NCBI RefSeq assembly: GCF_014648775.1
Contig: NZ_BMRT01000003.1
Location: forward strand, 620,001 to 684,000
DNA length: 64,000 nt
Source of the DNA: Streptomyces abikoensis
GTDB taxonomy: Bacteria; Actinomycetota; Actinomycetes; Streptomycetales; Streptomycetaceae
Direction of reading: 5' to 3'
Shown here: positions 17,601-26,185 of the stretch, piece after piece
Numbering within the stretch: position 1 is the first letter of the stretch
Layout of the letters: the number at the start of each line of letters is the position of its first letter
Notes under the pieces: generated by a model
Seen by the model: the letters and a program-made list of their open reading frames with translations, nothing else
Told to the model about the DNA's origin: nothing
Database searches by the model: none
Translations under genes and position numbers: made by a program

Positions 17601-17833
17601 ATGACGACGGGCGGAATGGGCCGCGAACCCGGGATGTTGATGCGGATCCGCGTCGTCATCGTGGTCTCGGTCTTCGGCTCGCTCGGCCTGGCGCCCGAGG
17701 CCGGCGAACCGGCGGAGCCGGACGCGGCGGCTTCCTCCCCCTGGGGGGACCCGTAGGGCGTGGTGCCCGAGGGGTAGGCGGCACCGCCGCGGCCCTGGGC
17801 CCCGGAGGACGAACTGTCAGATGCACGGCTCAA
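14615..17833 (-). CDS. long repeat-rich membrane protein with peptidoglycan-binding-like C-terminal domain
   Basis: A 1072-residue protein in three parts. Residues 1 to about 245 are a low-complexity Ser/Pro/Ala region with the segment TRIRINIPGSRPIPPVVMRT. About 245-645 is a chain of imperfect repeats built on GGAPWPGDAST and GGAPQAGGKGHPGG. After a Pro/Lys-rich stretch, one membrane segment lies near 763-787. The C-terminal 285 residues face outside and hold two copies of a PG-binding-4 (VanW-associated) type fold, for example VLGVDIGGKSKDEAVKKLD. This topology, with a disordered cytoplasmic repeat arm, suggests a wall-linked scaffold. The start at 17833 is a plausible ATG but a later start cannot be excluded. 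Confidence 0.75.
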   Translation of the reverse strand: MSRASDSSSSGAQGRGGAAYPSGTTPYGSPQGEEAAASGSAGSPASGARPSEPKTETTMTTRIRINIPGSRPIPPVVMRTPVDSEGGAADAAAAAPSGPGASAGPAAPAAPSASSASAPAGSRKSGLPTRPKTGKKSPAAAAGAAAAAGGGSASDSGSGSGTSDWFAPRKSSGTTPPPPAAARRQPPVGGAGAGAAGHAPPLPRRGAAARGAFGGNQAPAAGSGGSWPQDPSTTAAMPQPPVPGADAPWPGDATTTGAVPQAGTPGAGAPWPGDTATPGGAPQAGGKGRPGGPGAANGGAPWPGDASTPGGAPQAGGPVGNGGAPWQGDASTGGAQQGLPTGKGAARRRAAASGDDWPGGTPATPGAMQHPNDPAPTGGAPWQGDASMPGGAPQAGGKGHPGGAGAPWPADASTTGAVPQPGGPVGNGGAPWPGDALTTGGVPQTGGPVANGGAPWPGDASTTGGAPQAGGKGHPGGAGAPWPADASTTGAVPQPGGPVANGGAPWPGDASTTGGAPQAGGKGHPGGPGAANGGAPWPGDASTTGAVPQPGVPGAAGGKGRPGGPVGNGGAPWPGDASTPGGASQPGGGVPQPGGKGRPRDAKGGAVPNAGTTQQMSMPTVGPTIGGVPAGGAAFATGRTDTPRQGVPMVPPPGPQAGAPQAGAPQSGGAGKGKGKKRGPKDSASPSASAPTGVPAPKPAAGQGPKAPADAGAPRVAVPKPKGSVPPPPAPSGTGVPKPPAPAGKSAPKPAPKAAPKKKGRSKLVLLAGGVIGLVAAAYAAGLLLDHADVPNGTTVLGVDIGGKSKDEAVKKLDSALGDRATAPLKLSIGGKPAALKPSVAGLSIDTQATVRDASGRDYNPVTVLGSLIGNTHAAEPALSVDEEKVAAALKSLAGESGSATDGTIKFEPGKAVAVYGKPYEGVDVDKSVKVIAQAYRDRAATGKDKPVELTTSSQQPKVSNAEVDRMMQDFAKPAMSGLVTVQTDPAHSIQFGPELSLPKILSVKEVGGKLVESYDLEELKKLYGKKFDGVLIQRGDGTKKPVTPQDVAGALGKALRGKTPAERVGTIMQTG
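15960..17110. repeat. in-frame tandem coding repeats
   Basis: The coding DNA is made of near-identical blocks. The stretch from about 16262 to 16411 recurs almost letter for letter starting near 16412, with a further related unit inserted in the second copy. Shorter units recur up to about 17100. Such arrays change copy number by recombination and are often misassembled. Confidence 0.8.
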
Positions 17834-18033
17834 AGCAGGATCTCCCGGTTACTCTTCGCCGCCCTCTTTTGACCTCGCTATGGGTCGCCCATTGCCGGAG
17901 GCCAGGGGAGGCTCGGCGGCGCGCACCACCATACTGGGGACCACGGGCCCGTATTCGACGACTGCTGGATCGCTCCCCCGACCGGCCGGATGACAGTCGG
18001 GTAGAAATCATCACGACACTTCCCAAGTCGGGC

Positions 18034-18423
18034 CTAAGCGCCGTCCGGTTGCGGCACTTTCGCAACCGTGGCGCACATCACAGCGACAGCCATGCCGCCC
18101 AGGAGGTAGGCGTACGAGCCCAGGCCCGCCTCGAAGAGGAAGTCGCCCTCGGCCCGGTTGGCCGCCAGGAGCACCACGGAGACGAGCCAGCCCGTGCCGG
18201 CCGCCGCGCCGCCCGCCCGGCCGCGCATGGCGACGACCGAGCCGTAGCAGAGCCCGCCGACGGCGAGGAGGGCCAGCAGCAGTCCGCCGGGGAACCAGCC
18301 GCCCTGGACGAGGGCGCCCGCGACGCCCGTGACGAAGCCGAGGACGGCCAGCCCCAGATAGGCGGCGAGCCGGCCGGGGCCGGGCAGGGTGAAGAGTCCG
18401 TTGTTGTCCATGGGCCCGGCCAT
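18034..18423 (-). CDS. DUF6113-like small membrane protein
   Basis: A 129-residue protein with four hydrophobic segments, for example LAAYLGLAVLGFVTGVAGALV and FPGGLLLALLAVGGLCYGSVV, and a tail ending AKVPQPDGA. The length, four-helix pattern and position after mshB fit the Streptomyces DUF6113 family; function unknown. The ATG at 18423 shares one base with the mshB stop (TGATG), so translation is coupled. A GTG at 18426 is an alternative start. Confidence 0.8.
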   Translation of the reverse strand: MAGPMDNNGLFTLPGPGRLAAYLGLAVLGFVTGVAGALVQGGWFPGGLLLALLAVGGLCYGSVVAMRGRAGGAAAGTGWLVSVVLLAANRAEGDFLFEAGLGSYAYLLGGMAVAVMCATVAKVPQPDGA

Positions 18424-19319
18424 CACACGCCCGTCCCGGCGAACAGGTCGTCCTCGCGGACGCCCTCGGCCGCCCCCGGCTCGCCCCGGACGAGCCGGTA
18501 GTACTCGACGGGGAAGAGCGGCTGGCCCAGATCGTTGGAGAGGGCGAAGAAGGGGCCGTCCACGGCGATCTGCGTGGCGTGGGCGCGCATCGCCGCCGCC
18601 TTCCGGTCGGCGTGGGCGGAGGCGTCGACCGCCGCCGTGACCTCCTCGTCGGGCAGCACGCCGGGGACGTCGTCGACGGAGGCGATGCCGGGGAAGAGGT
18701 CGCCCTCCCGGCCGGCCTCGCGCAGCCGGGCGAAGCCGGCCTCGACCACGGAGCGGGGGACGCAGTTCCAGTAGATCTTCGCGATCTCGTGGGGGTCGCC
18801 CAGGTCGCGGCGGAAGACCGGCTCGGCGGCCAGCTCGGCGGCGCGCATGGCGACGCGGTGCGCCTGGATGTGGTCGGGGTGGCCGTAGCCGCCGTTCTCG
18901 TCGTAGGTGACGAGGACCTGGGGGCGGACCCGGCGGATCACCTCCACGAGGGACGCGGCGGCCTCGTCGACGTCGGCGCGCCAGAAGCAGTCCGGGTGCT
19001 CGTTCTGCGGGGCGCCCATCATGCCGGAGTCCCGGTAACGGCCGGGACCGCCGAGGAAGACGTGGTCGGTGACGCCCAGCTCGGCCATGGCGGCGGCCAG
19101 TTCGCCCGCGCGGTGGGCGCCGAGGGTGTCGTCCCGGTCGGCGGCGAGGTGCGCCAGGGCCGGCGGGATGACCTCGCCCTCCTCGCCGAGCGTGCAGGTC
19201 ACCAGCGTGACGTGGGCACCCTCGGCGGCGTACTTGGCCATGGTCGCGCCATTGTTGATCGACTCGTCGTCCGGGTGCGCGTGCACCAGGAGCAGCCGGC
19301 GGCCGGGAAGATCGGTCAT
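18423..19319 (-). CDS. mshB: N-acetyl-1-D-myo-inosityl-2-amino-2-deoxy-alpha-D-glucopyranoside deacetylase (mycothiol)
   Basis: A 298-residue zinc deacetylase of mycothiol synthesis. It removes the acetyl group from GlcNAc-Ins before cysteine ligation by MshC. The metal site is visible as [11 protein letters not shown] (His, Asp near residues 15-18) and [12 protein letters not shown] (second zinc His). [13 protein letters not shown] and the central [18 protein letters not shown] agree with MshB and set it apart from the conjugate amidase Mca. Mycothiol is restricted to actinobacteria, which supports the taxonomic call. Confidence 0.95.
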   Translation of the reverse strand: MTDLPGRRLLLVHAHPDDESINNGATMAKYAAEGAHVTLVTCTLGEEGEVIPPALAHLAADRDDTLGAHRAGELAAAMAELGVTDHVFLGGPGRYRDSGMMGAPQNEHPDCFWRADVDEAAASLVEVIRRVRPQVLVTYDENGGYGHPDHIQAHRVAMRAAELAAEPVFRRDLGDPHEIAKIYWNCVPRSVVEAGFARLREAGREGDLFPGIASVDDVPGVLPDEEVTAAVDASAHADRKAAAMRAHATQIAVDGPFFALSNDLGQPLFPVEYYRLVRGEPGAAEGVREDDLFAGTGV

Positions 19320-19424
19320 GGGGACAGCCTACGGTTCACGGCGGCCCGCCGGGGCGCCCCCCGCGACCGCCGCACCCGCGCGCCGCGCCGCCCGTCGCTC
19401 CGGCCGGCCCGGCCCGTTCGGCCC

Positions 19425-19619
19425 TCAGAACTTGATGTTGCTGACCATGGCCGTGACGCTGGACGTGAACTGGTGGATGGTCGGGCCCACGGAGGAGCTG
19501 GCGAGGTAGAACCCCAGCAGCACGCAGATCGCGGCGTGGCCCGTCTTCAGCCCGGATTTCCGGACCAGCAGGATGACGATGATCGCCAGCAGCACCACCG
19601 CCGAAATCGAGAGTGCCAC
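19425..19619 (-). CDS. small two-helix membrane protein, function unknown
   Basis: A 64-residue protein with two hydrophobic segments: residues about 4-19 (SISAVVLLAIIVILLV) and 27-42 (GHAAICVLLGFYLASSS), joined by a basic RKSGLKT. The C-terminus (IHQFTSSVTAMVSNIKF) is amphipathic. I recognise the type as a recurrent small Streptomyces membrane protein but know no assigned function. A GAGGTGAGCC site precedes the ATG. It sits alone between mshB and the divergent peptidase gene. Confidence 0.7.
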   Translation of the reverse strand: MALSISAVVLLAIIVILLVRKSGLKTGHAAICVLLGFYLASSSVGPTIHQFTSSVTAMVSNIKF

Positions 19620-19842
19620 AGCGGCTCACCTCCAGGTACGCGCGGTCGGTCGGACGGCTTCGAGCGGATGGCATACGAATGCCCGAGGGCACGCGGACAC
19701 CGGAGTTCTTACCCACTATGCGCGAGCGATCATAACTTTCCGTGCGCGTGCATGACTCGGAGCACAGGAGCAAACACGGGGCGCACGGCGAGTTCTCGCC
19801 GTCTTGGGTGAACCCGGTGGTAGGGGCCGTAGGCTCCCCCGC

Positions 19843-21966
19843 ATGACCGGTCAGCTCTCGTTTCCCCGTCAGCACGCCCGTACTCAGCGCTTCACCCTCG
19901 GCGCGCCCCGTTCCTTCAGCGTCTCCCCGGACGGCACGCGCGTCGTCTTCCTGCGCTCCCGCGCGGGCACCGACCGGGCCAACGTCCTGTGGGTGCTGGA
20001 TCTGGAGGAGGGCCGGGAGTATCCGGCCGCCGACCCGTTCGCCCTGCTGGGCGGCGCGGACGAGGAGCTGTCCGCCGAGGAGCGGGCACGCCGCGAGCGC
20101 AGCCGTGAGGGGGCGGCGGGCATCGTGGCGTACGCGGTGGACGCCGCCGTGGAGTTGGCCGCTTTCGCGCTCTCCGGACGGCTGTTCGTGGCCGAGCTGC
20201 GCGGCGGCACGGCCCGTGAACTGGACGTGCCGGGCCCGGTGAGCGACCCCCGGCCGTCCCCCGACGGCCGTTATGTGGCGTATGTCGCGGACGGCGCCCT
20301 GCGGGTCGTGGGGACCGGCGGCGAGGGCCACGACAGGGCGCTGGCCGAGCCGGACGGCGCGACCGTCTCCTGGGGGCTGGCGGAGTTCGTCGCGGCCGAG
20401 GAGATGGACCGTTCGCGCGGCTTCTGGTGGTCGCCGGAGAGCGACGCGCTGCTGGTCGCCCGCGTGGACGACGCGCCCGTGCGCCGCTGGTGGATCGCCG
20501 ACCCGGCCAACCCGGACAGCGCGCCCGCCGAGGTCGCCTACCCGGCGGCCGGCACCCCCAACGCGGAGGTCTCGCTGGCCCTGCTGGGCCTGGACGGTTC
20601 GCGGACGGACGTCGAGTGGGACCGCGAGCGCTTCCCCTATCTCGCGCGGACGCACTGGTCGGCGGACGGGGCGCCGCTGCTGCTCGTCCAGGCGCGCGAC
20701 CAGCGGACGCAGGCGTACCTCACCGTCGACACGGGCTCCGGGGCCACGCGTGTGCTGCGCACGGACGAGGATCCGAAGTGGCTTGAACTTTTCGACGGTG
20801 TGCCCGCCTGGACGCCCTCCGGAGAGCTGTTGCGGATCTCCGACGAGAGCGGCGCCCGCGCCCTGCTGGCCGGCGACCGGGCCCTGACGGGACCGGAGCT
20901 GCACGTGCTGGCGGTCCTGGACATCGGGGAGGACGACGTCCTGATCTCCGCCTCCGCCGGAGCGGGAGCCTCCGATCCCGAGCTGGGCGAGGCCCATGTG
21001 TACCGGGTCGGCGAGCGGGGCGTCGAGCGCGTCTCGGAGGGCCGGGGCCGGCACTCGGCGGTCCGCACGGGCGCGGTGACCGTCCTGGCGACGGCGACCC
21101 CCGAGCGGCCCGGGACGGAGGTCCGGGTGCTGCGCGACGGCAAGCAGATCTCCTCCGTGGTCTCCCACGCCGAGACGCCGGTGCTGGCCGCCCGGCCCCG
21201 CCTCGTCGCGGCGGGCGCGCGCCGGATCCCCACCGCCGTGCTGCTGCCGAGCGGCTACCGGGAGGGCGACGGCCCGCTGCCGGTGCTCATGGACCCCTAC
21301 GGCGGCCCGCACGGGCTGCGCGTCGCCGCCACCCACAACGCCCACCTGACGTCGCAGTGGTTCGCCGACCAGGGCTTCGCGGTCGTCGTCGCGGACGGCC
21401 GGGGCACCCCGCACACCTCGCCGGCCTGGGAGAAGGCCGTCCACGAGGACTTCGCGGGCGTCACCCTGGACGACCAGGTGGAGGCGCTGCGCGCGCTGGC
21501 GGAGGAGTTCCCGCTGGACCTCGGCCGGGTGGGCATCCGCGGCTGGTCGTACGGCGGCTACCTGGCGGCCCTCGCGGTGCTGCGCCGCCCCGACGTCTTC
21601 CACGCCGCCGTGGCGGGTGCGCCGGTCACCGACTGGCGGCTGTACGACACCCACTACACCGAGCGCTATCTGGGCCTGCCCGGGGAGCGGCCGGAGGTGT
21701 ACGCCCACAACTCCCTCGTCACCGACGACGGTCTGTCGTCGCCGGCGGATCAAACCCGTCCGCTGATGATCGTCCACGGGCTGGCGGACGACAACGTGGT
21801 CGCCGCCCACACCCTGCGGCTCTCCTCCGCGCTGCTGGCGGCGGGCCGTCCGCACGAGGTGCTGCCGCTGTCGGGCGTGACCCACATGACCCCGCAGGAG
21901 CAGGTGGCGGAGAACCTGCTGCTGCTCCAAGTGGACTTCCTCAAGCGCTCGTTGAAGATCGACTGA
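19843..21966 (+). CDS. S9 family (prolyl oligopeptidase / DPP IV-type) serine peptidase
   Basis: A 707-residue peptidase. The first 430 residues form a beta-propeller-like domain (for example FSVSPDGTRVVFLRSR). The C-terminal alpha/beta hydrolase domain has the nucleophile in GIRGWSYGGYLAALAV, the Asp in IVHGLADDNVVAAHT and the His in LSGVTHMTPQEQ. The EE pair in VAAEEMDRSRGFWWSPES matches the DPP IV-type N-terminal Glu motif for binding the peptide amino end. No signal peptide is visible, so it is probably cytosolic. It lies just before an oligopeptide importer and could process imported peptides (inference). Confidence 0.9.
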   Translation: MTGQLSFPRQHARTQRFTLGAPRSFSVSPDGTRVVFLRSRAGTDRANVLWVLDLEEGREYPAADPFALLGGADEELSAEERARRERSREGAAGIVAYAVDAAVELAAFALSGRLFVAELRGGTARELDVPGPVSDPRPSPDGRYVAYVADGALRVVGTGGEGHDRALAEPDGATVSWGLAEFVAAEEMDRSRGFWWSPESDALLVARVDDAPVRRWWIADPANPDSAPAEVAYPAAGTPNAEVSLALLGLDGSRTDVEWDRERFPYLARTHWSADGAPLLLVQARDQRTQAYLTVDTGSGATRVLRTDEDPKWLELFDGVPAWTPSGELLRISDESGARALLAGDRALTGPELHVLAVLDIGEDDVLISASAGAGASDPELGEAHVYRVGERGVERVSEGRGRHSAVRTGAVTVLATATPERPGTEVRVLRDGKQISSVVSHAETPVLAARPRLVAAGARRIPTAVLLPSGYREGDGPLPVLMDPYGGPHGLRVAATHNAHLTSQWFADQGFAVVVADGRGTPHTSPAWEKAVHEDFAGVTLDDQVEALRALAEEFPLDLGRVGIRGWSYGGYLAALAVLRRPDVFHAAVAGAPVTDWRLYDTHYTERYLGLPGERPEVYAHNSLVTDDGLSSPADQTRPLMIVHGLADDNVVAAHTLRLSSALLAAGRPHEVLPLSGVTHMTPQEQVAENLLLLQVDFLKRSLKID

Positions 21967-21989
21967 CGCTCGTGGGGTGAGCTCGGGCG

Positions 21990-22020
21990 CGGCGTGCTTG
22001 ACCTGCTGTCAAGCACGCCG
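21990..22020 (+). terminator. terminator hairpin after the S9 peptidase gene
   Basis: CGGCGTGCTTGAC (21990-22002) and GTCAAGCACGCCG (22008-22020) form a perfect 13-bp stem with a five-base loop, 23 bases past the stop. Confidence 0.82.
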
Positions 22021-22187
22021 CCACCTCAATCCGCACAACCTTCGCTCAAAATGCGGGAGAAGAGCGCGTCTCGCGCACCGGCCCCCTTGACTGCACCGCG
22101 CGCCCATTGCGAAAGTCCGCTCAGCTCACCCGTGTTGGTGATTGCCACGAGTGGCCGTGGTGACGAGAGTTGCGGGGGATGTGCGCG

Positions 22188-23213
22188 ATGACGAGTCCTT
22201 CCCAGAGCCCTTCCGAGGCGCCCTCCCCGGCCGCCCCTCCCGACGGGGCCGTCGCCGTACCCGGGACGGCCGGGCTCGTGGGCCGCTCCCCCGGACAGCT
22301 GATGTGGCGGCGCTTCCGGCGCGACCGCACCGGCGTCGTCTCCGCCTGGATCGTGCTGTTCTTCTTCGTCGTGGCGCTGGCGGCCCCGCTGATCTCCCTG
22401 CTCTACGGCAAGGACCCCACCACGACCTACGGGCTCAACGAGCCCGGGCTGCTCAATCAGTACGGCTATCCGGTCCGGCCCAACGGCGGGATCTCCGGGG
22501 AGTTCTGGTTCGGCGTGGAGCCGACGCTGGGCCGCGACGTCCTCACCCAGCTCGTCTACGGCATCCGCACCTCGCTGCTGATCGCCGCCGCGGCCACGGT
22601 GCTGTGCGTGCTCACCGGCATCGTCGTCGGGGTGACCGCCGGCTACGTCGGCGGCCGGACCGACTACTTCCTCGGCCGCTTCATCGACCTGCTGCTGGCC
22701 TTCCCGGCCCAGCTGTCGTTCGTCGCCTTCACGCCCGTCGTCTACTCGCTCTTCGTCAGCCCCGGCAAGGAGACCCCGACCTATCTGCGGGTGATCACAC
22801 TGATCCTGGTGCTGTGGGTGCTGGGCTGGATGGGGCTCGCGCGACTGCTGCGCGGGCAGGTGCTGAGCCTGCGGGAGCGGGAGTTCATCGAGGCGGCGAA
22901 GGTCACCGGCGCCTCGCCCTGGCGGATCATCACCAAGGAGCTGCTGCCCAACCTCTGGACGCCGATCCTGGTGCAGGCGACGCTGATGCTCCCCACCACC
23001 GTGACCATCGAGGCGGGGCTGTCCTTCATCGGCGTGGGGATCCTGGAGCCCACGCCCGACTGGGGCCGGATGTTCGCCAACGGCGCCAAGTACTACGAAA
23101 GCGACATCACCTACATCTTCTTCCCCGGGCTCGCGATGATCGTCTTCGTGGTCGCCTTCAATCTGCTCGGGGACTCGGTCCGGGACGCCTTCGACCCCCG
23201 GACCAGACGCTGA
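22188..23213 (+). CDS. oligopeptide ABC transporter permease (OppC/DppC type), importer 1
   Basis: A 341-residue inner-membrane permease with the OppC-type N-terminal cytoplasmic tail, first helix SAWIVLFFFVVALAAPLISLL, a large loop, and then the conserved TMD. The EAA loop is EFIEAAKVTGASPWRIITKELLPN. It ends FNLLGDSVRDAFDPRTRR, the classical OppC ending. The ATG at 22188 follows a GGGGGAT site. It is the first gene of a five-gene importer whose order (permease, binding protein, permease, ATPase, ATPase) matches the bldK operon. Orthology to bldKA is possible but not proven from sequence alone. Confidence 0.9.
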   Translation: MTSPSQSPSEAPSPAAPPDGAVAVPGTAGLVGRSPGQLMWRRFRRDRTGVVSAWIVLFFFVVALAAPLISLLYGKDPTTTYGLNEPGLLNQYGYPVRPNGGISGEFWFGVEPTLGRDVLTQLVYGIRTSLLIAAAATVLCVLTGIVVGVTAGYVGGRTDYFLGRFIDLLLAFPAQLSFVAFTPVVYSLFVSPGKETPTYLRVITLILVLWVLGWMGLARLLRGQVLSLREREFIEAAKVTGASPWRIITKELLPNLWTPILVQATLMLPTTVTIEAGLSFIGVGILEPTPDWGRMFANGAKYYESDITYIFFPGLAMIVFVVAFNLLGDSVRDAFDPRTRR

Positions 23214-23285
23214 CGGCCCACCGGCCACGCGTCACTGCCATGACATGTCCCGATCCGTCCGGCGAACAGGCAGGTGCAGCGATCC

Positions 23286-25094
23286 ATGACTCGAACGTCG
23301 AGGTCCCTCAGATACCGGGTCCGGTTCTCGGCCGTCGCCGTGGCGGCGGGCGCCGTGGTGCTCTCCGCGTGCAGCAGCGGCGGCGGTGGCGGCGGGGACG
23401 GTGACAAGAGCCAGGGGCCGGGCGAGGACAAGACCAGGTCCGCCAACTACTCCATCGGCACCAAGGCCGACTCCACCGGCCCTGCCCCCGCGGTCGCGGG
23501 TGCCAGGAAGGGCGGCACGGTCGGCGTCCTCCAGCGCGACGCCTTCAACCACCTGGACCCGGGCCAGATCTACTACGCCGACGTCCTCACCAACCAGATG
23601 CTCTACAACCGCACCCTGACCTCCTACAAGACGGACGACAAGGGCCGGGTCAAGGTCGTCGGCGATCTGGCCACCGACGCGGGCACGGCCTCGGACGGCG
23701 GCCGCACCTGGAAGTTCACCCTCAAGGACGGGCTGAAGTTCGAGGACGGCTCGCCGATCACCGCCCAGGACGTCCGCTGGGGCGTCGAGCGGCTCTACGC
23801 CTCCTTCGAGACGGACGGGCCCCTCTACATCCCTCAGTGGCTCTCCGGCGACGGCAACGACTTCCGCAAGGCGCTGCCCGACGGCCCCTACAAGGGGCAG
23901 CACCTCCCGGCGTCCGTCCTGGACACCCCGGACGACAAGACGGTGATCTTCCACTTCCGCACGCCGCACGCCGACACCCCCTTCGCCACCGCCATGCCCA
24001 ACATCGGCCCGGTGAAGGCCGAGAAGGACACACAGGCGAAGTACGACAACGCGCCCTTCTCCTCCGGCCCGTACAAGGTCGGCGACTACAAGGTCGGCAA
24101 ATCCCTCACGCTCGTGCGCAACGAGCACTGGGACCCGAAGACGGACCCCATCCGCCACCAGTACGCGGACCGCTTCCAGATCAGCTTCGGCCACCAGTAC
24201 GCCGACTCGACCCGGCGCTTCCTGGCCGACCAGGGCGACGACAAGAACGTCATGTCGTTCAGCAACGCCGTCGCCCCGGAGATGACGGAGAAGGTCCTCG
24301 CCCAGGCCGACACCAAGAACCGCCGGCTGCTGGAGATCCAGCCCTACGTCGACTACATCAGCTTCAACACCGACCGCCTCAAGGACGTACGGGTCCGCAA
24401 GGCCCTCGCCTACGCCATGCCCAACGGGCAGATCCTCCAGCAGAACGGCGGGGCGACCGCCGGGGTGATCGCCACCAACTTCCTCTCCCCCGCCATGGAC
24501 GGCTACCAGCCCACCGACCCCTTCGGGAAGAAGGCCAAGCCCGCCGGCGACCCCGACAAGGCCAAGGAGCTGCTGAAGGAGGCCGGGAAGCTCGGCCAGG
24601 AGGTCGTCTACGCCTACGCGAACACCGACGTCCAGCAGAAGGTCCAGGTCGTGGTCGTCCAGGCCCTGGAGCGGGCGGGTTTCAAGGTGCAGCGCAAGGA
24701 GATCGACTCCAATGTCTGGCGCACCGAGATCGCGAAGGTGAAGAACGACTACGACCTCTACCGCACCTCCTGGGGCGCGGACTGGCCCGTCTCCTCGACC
24801 GTCGTCCCGCCGCTCTTCGACGGCCGGCAGATCGCCGACGGCGCCCAGAACTACGGCCACCTCAACGACCCCGAGGTGAACAAGGAGATCGACCGCATCA
24901 GCGCCCTGCCCGACGTCAAGCAGGCGGCCCCCGCGTGGCAGAAGCTCGCCGACAAGGTCCTCACCGAGGACGTGCCGGGCGTGCCGACCTTCTACAACAA
25001 CCAGTTCTCGCTGTGGGGTTCGAACCTCGGCGGGATCAAGTACCACCCGGTGTACGGGACCGTGGACCCGACCGGCGTGTTCCTGAAGCGGTGA
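23286..25094 (+). CDS. oligopeptide-binding lipoprotein, importer 1
   Basis: A 602-residue SBP_bac_5 family lipoprotein. The signal peptide ends in the lipobox LSAC with the lipidated Cys at about residue 29, followed by a Gly/Ser linker. Motifs include VGVLQRDAFNHLDPG, TWKFTLKDGLKFEDG and VRKALAYAMPNG, all standard in OppA/DppA proteins. It captures extracellular peptides for the flanking permeases. In its place within the operon it corresponds to BldKB, but its sequence is of a different subfamily from the binding proteins of importers 2 and 3 in this window. A GTG at 23274 is an alternative start. Confidence 0.9.
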   Translation: MTRTSRSLRYRVRFSAVAVAAGAVVLSACSSGGGGGGDGDKSQGPGEDKTRSANYSIGTKADSTGPAPAVAGARKGGTVGVLQRDAFNHLDPGQIYYADVLTNQMLYNRTLTSYKTDDKGRVKVVGDLATDAGTASDGGRTWKFTLKDGLKFEDGSPITAQDVRWGVERLYASFETDGPLYIPQWLSGDGNDFRKALPDGPYKGQHLPASVLDTPDDKTVIFHFRTPHADTPFATAMPNIGPVKAEKDTQAKYDNAPFSSGPYKVGDYKVGKSLTLVRNEHWDPKTDPIRHQYADRFQISFGHQYADSTRRFLADQGDDKNVMSFSNAVAPEMTEKVLAQADTKNRRLLEIQPYVDYISFNTDRLKDVRVRKALAYAMPNGQILQQNGGATAGVIATNFLSPAMDGYQPTDPFGKKAKPAGDPDKAKELLKEAGKLGQEVVYAYANTDVQQKVQVVVVQALERAGFKVQRKEIDSNVWRTEIAKVKNDYDLYRTSWGADWPVSSTVVPPLFDGRQIADGAQNYGHLNDPEVNKEIDRISALPDVKQAAPAWQKLADKVLTEDVPGVPTFYNNQFSLWGSNLGGIKYHPVYGTVDPTGVFLKR

Positions 25095-25098
25095 GCTC

Positions 25099-26076
25099 GT
25101 GCTGAGATTCCTCGCCCGCCGGACCCTCGGCGCGATCGTCATCATCCTGCTGATCAGCGCGATCACGTTCTTCCTCTTCTTCGCGCTGCCCGCCGAGCCC
25201 GCCCTGATGTCCTGCGGCAAGAACTGCACCGCCGACTCCCTCGCGGTCATCAACAAGAACCTGGGCCTCGACCAGCCCGTGCCCGTCCAGTACTGGCACT
25301 ACATGGTGGGCCTCTTCGCCGGCCGCGACCTCACCGTCGGCCACTGCCCGGCCCCCTGCTTCGGCTACTCCTTCTCCAACCAGCAGCCGGTCTGGGGCAC
25401 GATCGTCGACCGCTTCCCCACCACGCTCTCCATCACCCTCGGCGGCGCGGCCGTCTTCCTGACCGTCGGCGTCGGCATCGGCATGCTCGCCGCCGCCTTC
25501 CGGGGCACCTGGATCGACAAGGCCGTCAGCTCCCTGTCCCTCCTCGGCAACGCCCTGCAGATCTACTTCGTGGGCGTCATCGCGCTGGCCGTCCTGGTCA
25601 GCGGGCTCCACTGGATGGACAACCCCGCCTACTACCCGATCACCGAGAACCCGGTGAAGTGGTTCACCGGAATGATCATCCCCTGGCTGGTGCTCTCCAT
25701 CATCTTCATCGCCAACTACAGCCGGATGACCCGCTCCCAGATGATCGAGCAGCTCGCCGAGGACCATGTGCGCACCGCGCGCGCCAAGGGCCTGGGCAGA
25801 CGCACGGTCTTCTTCCGCTACGCGTGGCGCGGGGCGATGGCGCCGATCGTCACCATCTTCGGCATCGACCTGGGCTCGCTGTTCGGCGGGGCGATCATCA
25901 CGGAGTTCACCTTCAGCCTCCACGGGCTGGGGCGGCTCGCGGTGTCCTCCGTCAGCGAGACGGACCTGCCGACGCTGATGGCCGTGATGCTCGTCGGCTG
26001 CACGGCGATCGTCGTCGCCAACATCGTCGTCGACGCGGCGTACGCCTTCATCGACCCGAGGGTACGGCTGGCATGA
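25099..26076 (+). CDS. oligopeptide ABC transporter permease (OppB/DppB type), importer 1
   Basis: A 325-residue permease that begins with the OppB pattern MLRFLARRTLGAIVIILLIS and ends DAAYAFIDPRVRLA. The EAA loop is EDHVRTARAKGLGRRTVFFRYAWRG. An unusual feature is the Cys-bearing first periplasmic region (MSCGKNCTAD and VGHCPAPCFGYS), where four cysteines could form disulfides. The GTG start is four bases after the binding-protein stop, so translation is coupled. OppB and OppC permeases pair to form the channel. Confidence 0.9.
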   Translation: MLRFLARRTLGAIVIILLISAITFFLFFALPAEPALMSCGKNCTADSLAVINKNLGLDQPVPVQYWHYMVGLFAGRDLTVGHCPAPCFGYSFSNQQPVWGTIVDRFPTTLSITLGGAAVFLTVGVGIGMLAAAFRGTWIDKAVSSLSLLGNALQIYFVGVIALAVLVSGLHWMDNPAYYPITENPVKWFTGMIIPWLVLSIIFIANYSRMTRSQMIEQLAEDHVRTARAKGLGRRTVFFRYAWRGAMAPIVTIFGIDLGSLFGGAIITEFTFSLHGLGRLAVSSVSETDLPTLMAVMLVGCTAIVVANIVVDAAYAFIDPRVRLA

Positions 26077-26185
26077 CCACGAGCCCCGCGGGCCGCTCCC
26101 CCCGGGCACACCCCCGGCGGCGGCCGCCGTCCGGCTCACCGCAGGCGCCCCGCACAGCCGCAGACCGCCCGCCGTCAGGAGCCCC

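Noticed and set aside
14870..17872. 1000-codon open frame on the plus strand
   Set aside because: Antisense shadow of the repeat-rich membrane protein; composed of Arg/Gly repeats that mirror the real coding repeats.
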